DNA of 64,000 bases from a bacterium (GCA_040755755.1 JBFLZW010000050.1:34112-98111); one strand, 5' to 3'; positions 17,007 through 26,540 are shown, numbered from the stretch's first letter. Translations and numbers: made by a program. The notes: generated from the letters alone by a model not told the origin.

Positions 17007-18263
17007 CTAATTTCCACCGGATGTTGGTGTACGGGAAAAGATAGGGGCACCGCCGCTGACTTTTGTCAGCCATTTTGGCAGCTTGAAACCGGTCAGGCCC
17101 TCTTTCCCTTCACCTTCGTCCCTGCCGGAAAGCAGGTCAGACAGTTCTTTGAATTTCCGTGATATCTCAGCGCCGGAGTCCAGAGCGGAAAGAGGCTTTC
17201 CCTGATTTATGGCGCTCATGGTCAGTTGGTAATTATTGGGAATACTCCACAAAAACTTTTTCTTGATACTTGCCTCCGCCTCTTTCAATGAGACCGTGGA
17301 GTTTTTCTGGAGCCGGTTCACCAGTATCTGGACGTTCTTTTCAGCAGGAAAACCGAGGTCACGAAAGGTCGATAGGATTCTTTTAACATTAATGAGAGAG
17401 GGAAGGCTGAGCGAAGTGACCATGAGGACCGTATCCGCCAGCCGGAGAGTCCCTCTGGCCATTCCCTCAAGGGATTGCCCGCTGTCTACGATAACAAAAT
17501 CGAACATCTTGCGGATCTGCTCAAGGATGGTCCCCATGATCTCATCAGGAGTCGCTTTCTCTTCTTCATGCAGTTTGGGCGGCGGTACCAGAGGCAGTCT
17601 GGAGGGAGATGGCAGCACATAGACTCCTGAAGAGTGCCGAAAAAATATACTGGTCAGATAGGCAGTATCCAGCCGGGAAATATTCCTGACAGCCTCTGCC
17701 CAATCATAGGCAGGCTTGATACCCAGAAAAAGCGATACATCTCCGAAAGGAGGGCTCATATCGAGAAGAGCCACTGACTGAGAGCCTCCTGATTCAGCCA
17801 GGCTGACAGCAAGGTTTACCGCCACCGTAGTTGTCCCCACTCCGCCTTTGCTTCCCAGGATATTGATTATTTTCTCTTTCTTCGGTTGAGCCTTGCCCTG
17901 CTCCTTGCGCTCCCTGAATCGCTCCCTGAATTGATTAAGAGCACTTTGGACCTCTTCTTTTCGAAATGGCTGCGGGAAAAACTCCCTCACTCCGGTCCGC
18001 AGGGCTTTCAGCAGGGTTTCAGGATTGGTGTCCTGCGAGGTCAGGAAAACCTCTCCGACTATGCCCAAAGATTGAAGATCATTCATGATCCTGAATTCCT
18101 CCGATGGATCATCTCCCATTTCCATGATCAGAAGGTCGCACGGCTCGGAGCTTTCAACTCTCTGGAGATAAAATCCTTCCACCGAAGAGATGATTTCTTC
18201 CAATTCCTCCCGTATCTTCTGCGTCTTGCTTTTGATTCTCACTGAAATGCTGTTTTCAGGCAT
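17007..18263 (-). CDS. tadZ: TadZ/CpaE, MinD-like pilus-localisation ATPase
   Basis: 418 residues. The N-terminal ~125 residues form a receiver-like domain that lacks a convincing phospho-acceptor (DLLIMEMGDDPSEE), typical of TadZ. The second part is a ParA/MinD-type ATPase with deviant Walker A GSKGGVGTTTVAVNLA near residue 138 and a Walker B-like FVIVDSGQSLEG. A Pro/Gly-rich tail follows. CpaE/TadZ proteins place the Tad machinery at a specific cell site. Upstream 139 bp separate it from the tadG-like gene with no gene inside. Confidence 0.88.
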   Translation of the reverse strand: MPENSISVRIKSKTQKIREELEEIISSVEGFYLQRVESSEPCDLLIMEMGDDPSEEFRIMNDLQSLGIVGEVFLTSQDTNPETLLKALRTGVREFFPQPFRKEEVQSALNQFRERFRERKEQGKAQPKKEKIINILGSKGGVGTTTVAVNLAVSLAESGGSQSVALLDMSPPFGDVSLFLGIKPAYDWAEAVRNISRLDTAYLTSIFFRHSSGVYVLPSPSRLPLVPPPKLHEEEKATPDEIMGTILEQIRKMFDFVIVDSGQSLEGMARGTLRLADTVLMVTSLSLPSLINVKRILSTFRDLGFPAEKNVQILVNRLQKNSTVSLKEAEASIKKKFLWSIPNNYQLTMSAINQGKPLSALDSGAEISRKFKELSDLLSGRDEGEGKEGLTGFKLPKWLTKVSGGAPIFSRTPTSGGN

Positions 18264-18402
18264 GATGCAATTTCAACTCCCAGTTGTTAAGGTTTCTGCT
18301 TACCAAAGGATCTCGGTGCCTCTCTCGTGGTCTTGTGTTTTTTTTCGTTCTCGAATGGATATAGACTCTTTCTTATGGAACAGCCTCTCCGGAGGTTTTC
18401 TC

Positions 18403-19554
18403 TCACTCGACCAGCCCGGCAAAGTTGCTCCTAATGGCTCTCGGCGTAGCACTAAATCGAGCACGTATTCCATATTCTGTTCCCGCTTGTCCACTATAGT
18501 TTATAATCTCGGTCAAGGTAATTAAGGTAAATCCTGCAATTTTCTTTCCCCCCACGGGTGGATTTTCTCCTGCGGCAGGCTCATCCTCATAAATCACAGC
18601 TTTCATTGTCCAGGTCTCCGGATCGTTATCAGCATCGTCTTCCCCATCGTTTCTTCCCTTCATATCATCGAAAAACTTTTTCATCGGGAAAAAATTAGAA
18701 GCACCATGAATCTCCTCCACGTTTACAAAATTGCATGTATCGTTTACCTTTACCTCCGGACTGGTAAATTCTCCACTGAGTACAGCCTCCATAAGCCATT
18801 TAAAGTTATGGAAACTGGGGGTCATATCGTAGGTATGCCATCCGATAAACCAGTTATGGTAATCGCCCTGACTTTCATCAAAGTAAGGGGAAAGCCATAT
18901 CTCTTTACCATTGTAACTCGGGTCATCAATAATGCGTTCGGATACTCCGACCGTTAACGAGAGGCTCCCCGGACTCATTGTATGCTGAAAAATCAGGGAA
19001 GACGTGGCGTAAGCAATGGCAGGGGCAGCTTTCATACTGAAAAACCTGGCAAAAAAGGTAGCTACCGGGCTATTGCCAGGGGTACTGCCGTCTTTGCGGA
19101 CTATTACTCTTACTGCATCCGGTTGATTCAAAGTTTCCTTAAATCGTTGCTTCGGGTCCGGCTCCTTCCAATCCCAGATGCCGATTTTTATATCGCTGTC
19201 AGCAATGGTGATGGCTTCCCCTGCTGCACTGTTCAGCCCTGCTACATACCGAACAGCTTCTCTGATATCCGCCTGATCTTCTGCCTCACAAATATACCCC
19301 TGCTGCTCCCAGGGTTTCATATCTTTATAAATGTCTCCCAGAATTCCGGCACCGCGCAGTACTGTGGCATCTGCTATAGTCTGAAGCTCGTTTCTGACGA
19401 TACTTAGAATGGGCCCATCGATCACCAGGGCAGCAATGCCTGTCAGGATCCCTGCGCCTAAAAGTATAACTACGATAATGCCTATTACGCCCCTTTCTTC
19501 CTTCATTTCTGGAATACCTGGAAACCGTCTTTTTACTCTATCCATCTTGTTCAT
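18403..19554 (-). CDS. TadG-like pseudopilin-family protein
   Basis: 383 residues from ATG 19554, preceded by GGGGGAAG; the open frame extends to 19602 without a better ribosome site. The N-terminus has the TadE/TadG-type segment ERGVIGIIVVILLGAG followed by GIAALVIDGPILSIVRNELQTIADATVLRGAG, the putative pilus-assembly Flp/TadE/G helix. The remaining ~320 residues are probably periplasmic, with no von Willebrand A domain visible, and no close family is recognised. TadG-like proteins anchor or fine-tune Tad machines. The sequence 19555-19785 between this gene and tadE is non-coding and contains G/C-rich inverted repeats (GGGGAGG...CCTCCCC; GATGG...CCATC around 19680-19735). Confidence 0.75.
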   Translation of the reverse strand: MNKMDRVKRRFPGIPEMKEERGVIGIIVVILLGAGILTGIAALVIDGPILSIVRNELQTIADATVLRGAGILGDIYKDMKPWEQQGYICEAEDQADIREAVRYVAGLNSAAGEAITIADSDIKIGIWDWKEPDPKQRFKETLNQPDAVRVIVRKDGSTPGNSPVATFFARFFSMKAAPAIAYATSSLIFQHTMSPGSLSLTVGVSERIIDDPSYNGKEIWLSPYFDESQGDYHNWFIGWHTYDMTPSFHNFKWLMEAVLSGEFTSPEVKVNDTCNFVNVEEIHGASNFFPMKKFFDDMKGRNDGEDDADNDPETWTMKAVIYEDEPAAGENPPVGGKKIAGFTLITLTEIINYSGQAGTEYGIRARFSATPRAIRSNFAGLVE

Positions 19555-19785
19555 AATCTTCCCCCATCCTTTAAAATTTGACCGCTCATATCGTCCAGGC
19601 AATAAATAAACCCGCTTTACCCTTTTCCTTCTTGAGGCTTGTTCAGGGCTTTCAGGAAAGCTTTAGAGCCTGTGTGTCAGGGGAGGTTTTGTGAGGATGA
19701 TGGATAAAAACCATCCCCCTTTCCCCTCCCCTTTAAGGAAGAAGGAGAGCAGGTAATCTCATGGCTATGAGAGATGAGCTATATT

Positions 19786-20187
19786 TTATTCATATATCAT
19801 CACCGCCTGGGAGCTTAAGGTAAGTGAGTCACCAAGACCGGGGATAAACGAGTCAAGGGCCCAAAAATCGTATCTGTAAGTTGCCGTAACGTAGAGAGGT
19901 TTCCCCGGCATTTGGCCCTCAGGATGGTCAACATCAATCACCCCGTCCAAGGGCATAAGAGGCTGCAAATAATAACTCACCGTCTCCTTTATCTCATCAT
20001 CACTTACCGATCCGGCCGGATACACGATTCCTCGCCGTGCTCCTTCCCTGCATGCATTGGTAATGATCTGTTTATTACATAGAGCTAAACCAAATTCGAT
20101 TATACCGAAAATAAAAACGAACAGCAGCGGCATGAGAATAGCAAACTCAACGGCCACACTGCCTTTTTCGCCTCTAAGTTTTCCCAT
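19786..20187 (-). CDS. tadE: TadE-family pseudopilin
   Basis: 133 residues from ATG 20187, with GGAGG about eleven bases before it; a GTG at 20199 would add MTIT. The N-terminal EKGSVAVEFAILMPLLFVFIFGIIEFGLAL is the TadE hallmark: Gly and Glu5-type prepilin processing region followed by one hydrophobic helix. TadE is a minor pilin processed by the TadV peptidase. It lies between the small lipoprotein gene (18 bp upstream) and the tadG-like gene, as in typical tad loci. Confidence 0.88.
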   Translation of the reverse strand: MGKLRGEKGSVAVEFAILMPLLFVFIFGIIEFGLALCNKQIITNACREGARRGIVYPAGSVSDDEIKETVSYYLQPLMPLDGVIDVDHPEGQMPGKPLYVTATYRYDFWALDSFIPGLGDSLTLSSQAVMIYE

Positions 20188-20205
20188 AGTGATTGTCACC
20201 TCCGG

Positions 20206-20502
20206 TCATTTCACTTCTATTCTATTTACTCGATTGATATTCTGGGTATTCCCGGTTGCCGCGCATGAATTTCCAAATCCCTGCCGGTAGCCCTCTACTA
20301 CCCTGCGGGCTGCCTGCCCATCGAGCCCGTAGACCGGATCGGGGGGCTGTCCTCCAGCCTCGGGATTGAGGGTCTGATGAAGTTTAGCCAGCATGAAGGA
20401 GGTACCATAATCAACCTCCAGCCGGCTCATCCTGCCAGTACAACCTGCGAAAAACATCAATCCGATGATCAGCCCTGCCAACACAGGGCATTGCATGGTC
20501 AT
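20206..20502 (-). CDS. Small tad-locus lipoprotein (unnamed)
   Basis: 98 residues. A type II signal peptide is visible: VLAGLIIGLMFFAGC, with lipobox FAGC and cleavage before Cys21, so the mature protein is about 78 residues and membrane-tethered. The mature part ends with a second Cys (FGNSCAATGN). A good ribosome site (GGAGG) precedes ATG 20502. No family is recognised, but small lipoproteins between the secretin and tadE genes are common in tad loci and may act in secretin assembly. Confidence 0.65.
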   Translation of the reverse strand: MTMQCPVLAGLIIGLMFFAGCTGRMSRLEVDYGTSFMLAKLHQTLNPEAGGQPPDPVYGLDGQAARRVVEGYRQGFGNSCAATGNTQNINRVNRIEVK

Positions 20503-20538
20503 AGAGCATCCCTCCTTGTATGTATAAGTAGTTGTGTA

Positions 20539-22113
20539 CTAAGGTTGTATATGCCCGAAATTTCCTTCCAGCCCGCTCCCGCCTGACATAACTTCTCCCT
20601 CGATACGGGGCAGGATTGAAGGCAGGTCCGAATGATTGGCAGCGGAAGGCCCTTCCCCCCTTCCTTCCATTGCCCCTTCCAGGTAAAACTCAAAGTCATC
20701 CGGCTCGATATATTCATCCGTAGGCAGTGTCTGTCTGGCTAAATCAAGCGGTTTTACCAGATGAGGAGTAACAATGATAATCAGCTCGGTCTCATTTTTC
20801 TGAAACAAGCTGCTCCGAAAAAGCGAACCCAGGATCGGAATATCACCCAGGAGAGGAAATTTCCGGACAATTTCACGGGCGTCATTCTTCAGAAGGCCGG
20901 CAATGGCAAAGCTCTGCCCGTCGCCCAGCTCGATCATGGTTGAAACGCGCCTGGTAGTCAGGGATGGCACGATAAATCCCGCGTAAGCCAGAGCATTGGT
21001 GAAATCGAGCTCAGATGATTCAGGAGTCACCTCCATATTGATTTTCCCGCTGCTCAATACCGTAGGGGTAAATTCCAGTCCAACCCCGAATTTTTTATAT
21101 TCTATCGCAATGCCGTCCTGTTGCGGTACCGGGATAGGATACTCGCCTCCAGCAAGGAAATTGGCGGATTTACCGCTTAAGGTGATCAGCGTCGGTTCTG
21201 CCAGGATTTTTACCAGGCCCTGTTCCTTCAGGGCATCGATAAGAAAGGTCCACGGGACTTCATCGGCATACAGGCGGAAAATGGCGTTGATGCTTGATGA
21301 TAGCTGCAATCTCTTGTCTTTGAAATTTTCAGTTGGCGAAAGGTCGGAAATCGTCGATAGGTTATCGAGAGTGCTTATCCAGAACTGCTTTCCGGTTTTA
21401 TTTACGGTATTAAAATTAATGCCCAGCTTTTTGCCTATACTGCGGGACATCTCAGCTATCCGGACATCGAGCATCACCTGGTGTACACCTCCAACCTCGA
21501 GAAAATTATTGACCCTGGACTGCCCGCCCTGTCCCCTGGGAGCATACGACTCGGCCAGAGCCAGTACCTCGGACAGGCAGGCAGCACTGGAAACAGTGCC
21601 TGACAGGCTGAGACTGTCATGGGTAGCTGCCACCCGGATATTCTCTTCCCTGGGGAACATTTCATGGAGTTTCTCTTTCAACCGGCTTATGTCCGGGACA
21701 ACCTCAAGATCGAAAACATCGCTGACCCTTTCCTCGTGATTCCAGACCTCATCATTCCAGAATGTAAGGCTGGTCACTCCGGCAGCCTTGCCGGTAAGAT
21801 AAATCTGCTGCGGTGTGATTACCAGGGCATCAGCCACTGCAGGATCAGCCAGAGATACCCGCTTCACCTTGTGGGGACTTTCAACGATAATTGATTTTCC
21901 CACCGTCAGGGTCAGTTTCTGGGGAATAGTCATGTTCATATTCGCCTTTTCCTGGATATCAACCCTTTCCGAACTGTCGGTGCTCTCTGCCCGGCTTCGA
22001 AAAGGAAAAATGAGACACAAGGCCACCATAATCACCCAAAGAGCTTCTCTCACCCGTTTATCGAGCACAGCTCCCCTCCGCCACGCTGTAATATTCTTGG
22101 ATTTCCTATTCAA
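20539..22113 (-). CDS. rcpA: Tad pilus secretin (RcpA/CpaC)
   Basis: 524 residues. The N-terminal hydrophobic segment is a signal sequence (ALWVIMVALCLIFPF). Next comes the pilus/secretin N-terminal domain (LTLTVGKSIIVESPHKVKRVSLADPAVADAL; IYLTGKAAGVTSLTFW), then a BON-like domain (LSLSGTVSSAACLSEVLALAESY) and the secretin channel domain (VKILAEPTLITLSGKSANFLAGGEYPIPV; TRRVSTMIELGDGQSFAIAGLL; PLLGDIPILGSLFRS; IIIVTPHLVKP). It forms the outer-membrane channel for Flp pili. The start is TTG 22113 with GAGG six to seven bases upstream, and it overlaps the cpaB stop by 8 bp, implying translational coupling. Confidence 0.92.
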   Translation of the reverse strand: MNRKSKNITAWRRGAVLDKRVREALWVIMVALCLIFPFRSRAESTDSSERVDIQEKANMNMTIPQKLTLTVGKSIIVESPHKVKRVSLADPAVADALVITPQQIYLTGKAAGVTSLTFWNDEVWNHEERVSDVFDLEVVPDISRLKEKLHEMFPREENIRVAATHDSLSLSGTVSSAACLSEVLALAESYAPRGQGGQSRVNNFLEVGGVHQVMLDVRIAEMSRSIGKKLGINFNTVNKTGKQFWISTLDNLSTISDLSPTENFKDKRLQLSSSINAIFRLYADEVPWTFLIDALKEQGLVKILAEPTLITLSGKSANFLAGGEYPIPVPQQDGIAIEYKKFGVGLEFTPTVLSSGKINMEVTPESSELDFTNALAYAGFIVPSLTTRRVSTMIELGDGQSFAIAGLLKNDAREIVRKFPLLGDIPILGSLFRSSLFQKNETELIIIVTPHLVKPLDLARQTLPTDEYIEPDDFEFYLEGAMEGRGEGPSAANHSDLPSILPRIEGEVMSGGSGLEGNFGHIQP

Positions 22114-23062
22114 ATGTCACCTCACTAATCTTATCTCCCTTAATCAATTCAACGGTAAACGGCGATTTGACCGATGTCGGGGGGAGGGCGAGGAGTCCAG
22201 CCACCTTTTTACCGCCCTTTTTCCCTGTCCCCCTCTTCTTAACTATCTTTCCTGTTTTTACCACTGGCTTGAGCTGCGGAGCGTTACTGTCCCTGCACGA
22301 GGCCAGAAGGTCCGGTATGGTTATCCCCCTGGTGGGGATGAACGCGATATTGCTGCAACTTCGAAGTGCCAACTGAATCTTGCCCTCGGTAGCGGCCAGA
22401 GCCAGCTTTTCTCCTTCATCCGGCGTCACCTCAAGAGTGATAACATCCACCTCGACAGCTTTTTCCTGTTTTTTGCCATCCCGACCTACTTCTGTCTCAA
22501 CAGCCATTTGTGTACCGGAAGCCAGAACCTGGATGTTTTCAAGCACGGTCTTGGTTATGGGGCCGCTATCCCTCTTCTCCGGATCCTGCTCCCTTAAGGT
22601 TACCAGGACGTCCACCCGATGACCGGGGAAGATAAAGCCGGATACACCAATAACTTTGTCCACCTTTACCGCCATAGCCCGTTTTTCCTTGTCAATTACC
22701 GCAGCCATTCCACCGCTGTCTGAGGTAATGGGAGCTAATCTGGATTCCAGTATCGGCTCGCCTGCTTTGACTGGATAGCGAATGATTCGGTTCACCAGTT
22801 TGGAGGGATCGGTAAAAAACAAGTTCTTGCCTGTTTTCTTATCTGTTGGCAGGCTTTCCTTCAGGAAAGGTGCTCCTTTGATCAATTCCTTGGTAAGGAT
22901 TTCACCCCACTTCAAATTGCGGGCTGCTGTTGCTATGATGACCCGCTCCCTGGAAGTTTCTCCCAACGGGGAAAGTTCTATATATTTGAGGATGCATATC
23001 GTAAGTATTAAAGATATAACCATGGCCAGGCCAAGCAACATGATTGATTTACTCCTATCCAT
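22106..23062 (-). CDS. cpaB: CpaB/RcpC, Flp pilus assembly protein with SAF domain
   Basis: 318 residues. An N-terminal membrane anchor (IMLLGLAMVISLILTICIL) is followed by a SAF domain (VIIATAARNLKWGEILTKELIKGAPF; GEPILESRLAP) and the CpaB C-terminal domain (RAMAVKVDKVIGVSGFIFPGHRVDVLVT). The last ~60 residues are basic and Gly/Lys-rich (KKRGTGKKGGKK). CpaB proteins are periplasmic and may interact with peptidoglycan and the secretin. It is followed by the overlapping secretin gene, as usual for tad operons. Confidence 0.9.
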   Translation of the reverse strand: MDRSKSIMLLGLAMVISLILTICILKYIELSPLGETSRERVIIATAARNLKWGEILTKELIKGAPFLKESLPTDKKTGKNLFFTDPSKLVNRIIRYPVKAGEPILESRLAPITSDSGGMAAVIDKEKRAMAVKVDKVIGVSGFIFPGHRVDVLVTLREQDPEKRDSGPITKTVLENIQVLASGTQMAVETEVGRDGKKQEKAVEVDVITLEVTPDEGEKLALAATEGKIQLALRSCSNIAFIPTRGITIPDLLASCRDSNAPQLKPVVKTGKIVKKRGTGKKGGKKVAGLLALPPTSVKSPFTVELIKGDKISEVTFE

Positions 23063-23164
23063 TCATCTCTCCTTTCTGTCTCCTCTGTCCCATTTCCTTC
23101 TCACCATCCTTTAGGTATCAATCCTGCGCCGGCGATCCCTTCTGCATTCAATCCATTTCCCTGT

Positions 23165-23698
23165 TTAAATAATCCTGCCCAAGACCGAGAGTAACGTCCC
23201 GAAGGCAATGGCCAGTCCATAGTACAAAGCAGGTCCCTTTTCCCCCCTGGACGCAGGTATGTAAGCTATCTGCCGGGTATAAAAGAATGTCTTCACCATA
23301 GCTCCGTATCGCCCGATCATATTTTGGACCTGCCCATGAAGCATGGCAATGACAATGGCATAAACACCGCCGAACAGGGCAGTACCCAAAAAGGCGGAAA
23401 ATACTCCCTTCGGCCCCACTAAGCTGCCGACCGCCCCCATAAGCTTGACATCACCAGCTCCCATGCCCCCTGACAGATAAAAAATGATTAATAGACCCAA
23501 CCCGATTGCCACACCTGCTGCACTCGAGAGCAATCCCTTCCATCCTTCCGTCCAGGTGTGATAAATAATTCCCGTTACCATAGTGGAAAATGTGAGCCAG
23601 TTGGGAATTTTCCGGGATAAAATGTCACCTGTGGCAGCCACAGGCAGTATAATGGCTAAGTATACTATGGGAAATGCTTCAGTTATCCTTGGTTCCAT
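23165..23698 (-). CDS. tadV: TadV/CpaA, prepilin peptidase (A24 aspartic protease)
   Basis: 177 residues with about six membrane helices. The two catalytic aspartates of the A24 family are in VAATGDILSRKIPN (first Asp) and the GxGD motif GGMGAGDVKLMGAVG (second Asp). It lacks the N-methylase domain of PilD, as in Tad-type peptidases. It cleaves Flp, TadE and probably TadG precursors at the inner membrane. The start ATG 23698 has GAGAGGC upstream. It lies just downstream of the pilin genes. Confidence 0.93.
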   Translation of the reverse strand: MEPRITEAFPIVYLAIILPVAATGDILSRKIPNWLTFSTMVTGIIYHTWTEGWKGLLSSAAGVAIGLGLLIIFYLSGGMGAGDVKLMGAVGSLVGPKGVFSAFLGTALFGGVYAIVIAMLHGQVQNMIGRYGAMVKTFFYTRQIAYIPASRGEKGPALYYGLAIAFGTLLSVLGRII

Positions 23699-23752
23699 GT
23701 GCCTCTCTACAAAGATGTTATTAACCTTAGACTCCTTACCCCAAAAGCCCCC

Positions 23753-23926
23753 CTATCTCGGTAAATCAGGTATACACTTAGATATGGCACCAAAATATGT
23801 GTTCAGGCTACGACCCAATGAGCCCGCCCCTATTGTCATGGCCAGAGCGATCAATCCAACAAGCAAAGCATATTCAAGAGCGACTGCTCCATCTTCATTT
23901 TTTAAAAATTTTATCATTTTATCCAT
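23753..23926 (-). CDS. flp: Flp-type major pilin, second copy
   Basis: 57 residues, read from ATG 23926 to TAG 23753. The prepilin region KFLKNEDGAVALEYALLVGLIALAM has the Flp cleavage pattern G-A-V-A-L-E-Y: TadV should cut after the Gly, leaving Glu at position 5 and Tyr next to it. The mature peptide is about 45 residues with a single hydrophobic helix. It shares the MDK(M/L)xxFLK start, the xxxEYALL segment and the Pro-Arg C-terminus with the other copy. Its ribosome site is weak, and it lies behind a strong hairpin, so it may be made at lower level. Confidence 0.88.
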   Translation of the reverse strand: MDKMIKFLKNEDGAVALEYALLVGLIALAMTIGAGSLGRSLNTYFGAISKCIPDLPR

Positions 23927-24042
23927 GGTATCTACTGTGCAAGGTATTATTAGTATTAACGATATAATAGGTTATTTATACTATCTGGTTTAGATAGTAT
24001 TCTCCCTCCTGAAGCGCATCGTTCTCATTACGCATAAAAGAG

Positions 24043-24083
24043 GTGCATTACTTACCCCCTCAGATGCAAGGTAAGTAATGCAC
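24043..24083 (-). promoter_or_regulatory. 14 bp perfect inverted repeat between the two flp genes
   Basis: GTGCATTACTTACC (24043-24056) pairs perfectly with GGTAAGTAATGCAC (24070-24083) around a 13-base loop. On the minus strand the stem is followed by CTCTTTTAT. This looks like an attenuating terminator or an mRNA 3'-end stabiliser that would make the first pilin transcript far more abundant than the rest of the operon. Confidence 0.6.
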
Positions 24084-24142
24084 TCCCGTATCCATTCAGA
24101 TCAAAAGACGTCATCTGGGATCAGCAGACGTTATTAAGCTCC

Positions 24143-24316
24143 CTATCTTGGAAAAGAAGGTATTCTATTAGCTATGTCCTGAAAATATTGGTTTAAGTTA
24201 ATACCCAATGCGCCTGCCCCGACGAGAATCGCAAGAGCGATCAAGCCAAGAAGCAAAGCATACTCAACAGCGCCGGCTCCTTCTTCATCTTTCAAAAATC
24301 TCATCAATTTGTCCAT
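24143..24316 (-). CDS. flp: Flp-type major pilin, first copy
   Basis: 57 residues from ATG 24316 to TAG 24143, with a good AAGGAAGG site. RFLKDEEGAGAVEYALLLGLIALAILVGAGALG has the Flp motif (G-A-G-A-V-E-Y) and a single hydrophobic helix; the tail is NRIPSFPR. It is the first gene of the tad locus, nearest the candidate sigma-54 promoter, and probably the main structural subunit of the pilus fibre. Confidence 0.9.
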   Translation of the reverse strand: MDKLMRFLKDEEGAGAVEYALLLGLIALAILVGAGALGINLNQYFQDIANRIPSFPR

Positions 24317-24585
24317 AACATTCGCCTTCCTTAAAAATCTAATAATATCAATATGTTATTTTACTTTGACCTTCCTAAACCTTACTAATTCCGTCAATTA
24401 CCAGATTTTTTACACCCTGACGCTTTTCTTCTCTGATCTATCACCGTTTTTTGATAATCACCCCCCCTCTTTTTACTTTCCACCCTGTGTTGGCTTAATA
24501 AACCCTCAGATTCGATCAAATTTTATTTATTTACCCTTGAATACTGAAAATAAATATACCTTAAGATTTATATTACTTATATACT

Positions 24586-24601
24586 AGCAAAAAAGATGCC
24601 A
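24586..24601 (-). promoter_or_regulatory. Sigma-54-type promoter for the tad locus
   Basis: On the minus strand TGGCATCTTTTTTGCT reads GG-N10-GC, the -24/-12 spacing required by RpoN, with TGGCA and TTGCT halves close to consensus. It lies about 270 bp upstream of the first flp gene in a very AT-rich, gene-free stretch (24317-24720), enough room for leader or regulatory sites. No RpoN-dependent activator gene is in the window. Confidence 0.45.
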
Positions 24602-24912
24602 CTAACACTTTGTTATATTTAATTATAATATTAAAATTTCAAAATTATAATAATTATAACAATTTCTGTTATAAAGAATTGATTTATACTCCCCGATGTG
24701 AAACTTCTTGCATGTGCTGTGCACATATCTTCATATAACCGGCAATCCACGGTAAATGTTAGCCCGGCTCTATGAAAAGTATTCAATACTGCTTTTGGGG
24801 ATAGGTGCTGAATAAGGAGGCAATCTCAGTCCTGGAGAAGACCAAGCATGCCTTCAGATCCCGGGACTTTGGACATCTGCGGAAAAACTGGAGGAAGCTA
24901 TGGCGGGATTAA
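24602..24912. other. AT-rich intergenic region between tad locus and pdxJ
   Basis: No gene recognised. 24600-24690 is extremely AT-rich with runs such as ATTATAATAATTATAAC, suitable for activator binding upstream of the sigma-54-like promoter. 24700-24912 has ordinary composition and holds the 3' flank of pdxJ. Confidence 0.4.
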
Positions 24913-25626
24913 TCATCGAATCAGGGTGAGCATTTCTTTGACCGCCTGCTCCAGGCCGACAAAGACGGCGCGGGCTACGATGTTGTGCCCGATATTGAGC
25001 TCTTCGATTTCCTCGATAGCTGCAATCGGGGTGACATTCCGGTAGGTCAGATCATGGCCGGCGTTGACTCCGAGGTTCAGCTTTTTGGCCAGTCTGGCTG
25101 CCTGCTGGATGCGCTCAAGTTCCTCACCCTGGTGGGCCGGGGCCTTGGCCGCAGCATACAGGCCGGTATGAAGCTCGACGTATTGGGCATCGATCTTGCG
25201 GGCCAGCTTTATCTGTGACAGGTCAGGATCGATAAATATACTGACGGTAATTCCGGATTCCCTGAGAGCTCTGACCCGCTGGGCCAGAGCGTCTTTCTGC
25301 CGTTCGATATCCAGTCCGCCCTCGGTGGTCACTTCATTGGGTTTTTCCGGGACCAGGGTGACCATGTCCGGCTTGATTGCCAGGGCAATATCGATCATCT
25401 CGTTTTCAGGACATATCTCGAGGTTGAGGCGGGTTTGCACAACTTCACGCAGGAGCCGAAGGTCCCGGTCCTGAATGTGCCGGCGGTCCTGCCGAAGGTG
25501 TACGGTAATGCCATCCGCACCGGCCATTTCCACCATCACAGCCGCCGCAATCAGGTCCGGCTGGGTCGCTTTCCTGGCTTCCCGGATGTTGGCCACATGG
25601 TCGATATTAACTCCTAATCTGGTCAT
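24913..25626 (-). CDS. pdxJ: Pyridoxine 5'-phosphate synthase
   Basis: 237 residues from ATG 25626, where the family begins ([18 protein letters not shown]) and AAGGAG lies ten bases upstream; the frame runs on to 25671 inside folP but without a spaced ribosome site. It condenses 1-deoxyxylulose 5-phosphate with 3-amino-1-hydroxyacetone 1-phosphate to pyridoxine 5'-phosphate. Diagnostic segments are [20 protein letters not shown] (binding His/Arg), [19 protein letters not shown] (catalytic Glu) and [15 protein letters not shown]. It follows folP by about 40 bp, so the two are probably co-transcribed. Confidence 0.95.
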   Translation of the reverse strand: MTRLGVNIDHVANIREARKATQPDLIAAAVMVEMAGADGITVHLRQDRRHIQDRDLRLLREVVQTRLNLEICPENEMIDIALAIKPDMVTLVPEKPNEVTTEGGLDIERQKDALAQRVRALRESGITVSIFIDPDLSQIKLARKIDAQYVELHTGLYAAAKAPAHQGEELERIQQAARLAKKLNLGVNAGHDLTYRNVTPIAAIEEIEELNIGHNIVARAVFVGLEQAVKEMLTLIR

Positions 25627-25667
25627 TCCCGGTTTTCTCCTTCTCTCCTGACTTATGGTATTACCAT

Positions 25668-26540
25668 TCATCCCTTCACCGCAACCTGCTGCGGCTCCAG
25701 GATGGCATCCATCATCCGGGCTACCCGGACCATGGCCTTGACATCATGGACGCGAACCAGATGAGCCCCGTTCATGATCCCGGCGGCAACGGCAGCCGCA
25801 GTCCCCTCGATCCGGTCCTCCACCGGAAGATCCAGGACCTTACCAATAAAGGATTTGCGGGATGGGCCAAGCAGGACCGGCTTGTCCAGGGAACGAAATT
25901 CCCCAAGCCTTTGAATGATCTCAAGGTTATGGAGGAGCGTTTTTCCAAAGCCGATTCCGGGGTCCACGATGATCTGCTCAGACAGGATACCGGCCTCCAG
26001 GGCTGTCTCAATGCTCTGGTGCAGATAGTCTGCTATTTCCGGGATAAGATGCTGGTAAAAGGGATTCTTTTGCATATCACGGGGCGTTCCCTGAATATGC
26101 ATCAGAACCACAGCGGCCTTAAACCTCCCCACAACAGCGGCCATCTGTGGATCAAAGCGCAGGCCGCTGATATCGTTAATCAGGTGAACCCCTTCATCAA
26201 GCATGGCTTGTGCCACCGCAGCTTTGTATGTATCGATGGACAGGGGAACCGGGATCTCTTTTCGCAGATGGGAAATGAGCGGCTTCAGCCGCGCAATTTC
26301 CTCCTCAGCCGATATGGGCATTGAGCCCGGGCGGGTGGATTCCGCACCAATGTCAATGATATCCGCTCCCTCTTCAACCATCTGACCGGCCCGGCGGATG
26401 GCCTGGTCACGGCCGAGGAACTGCCCCCCGTCGGAAAAAGAATCGGGAGTGACGTTCAGGATGCCCATGATGCAGGTTCGTGATCCAAGCCGAATGGTCC
26501 GGTCATGGAGCACAAGAGAGTATTCTTTCCTCTTTTCCAT
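25668..26540 (-). CDS. folP: Dihydropteroate synthase
   Basis: 290 residues. It joins 6-hydroxymethyl-dihydropterin pyrophosphate to p-aminobenzoate in folate synthesis. Signatures: [18 protein letters not shown] near residue 24, [19 protein letters not shown] near 58, [16 protein letters not shown], and [12 protein letters not shown]. The C-terminal [19 protein letters not shown] is also standard. It is downstream of ftsH and upstream of pdxJ, the conserved tilS-ftsH-folP order of several proteobacteria. Confidence 0.96.
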   Translation of the reverse strand: MEKRKEYSLVLHDRTIRLGSRTCIMGILNVTPDSFSDGGQFLGRDQAIRRAGQMVEEGADIIDIGAESTRPGSMPISAEEEIARLKPLISHLRKEIPVPLSIDTYKAAVAQAMLDEGVHLINDISGLRFDPQMAAVVGRFKAAVVLMHIQGTPRDMQKNPFYQHLIPEIADYLHQSIETALEAGILSEQIIVDPGIGFGKTLLHNLEIIQRLGEFRSLDKPVLLGPSRKSFIGKVLDLPVEDRIEGTAAAVAAGIMNGAHLVRVHDVKAMVRVARMMDAILEPQQVAVKG

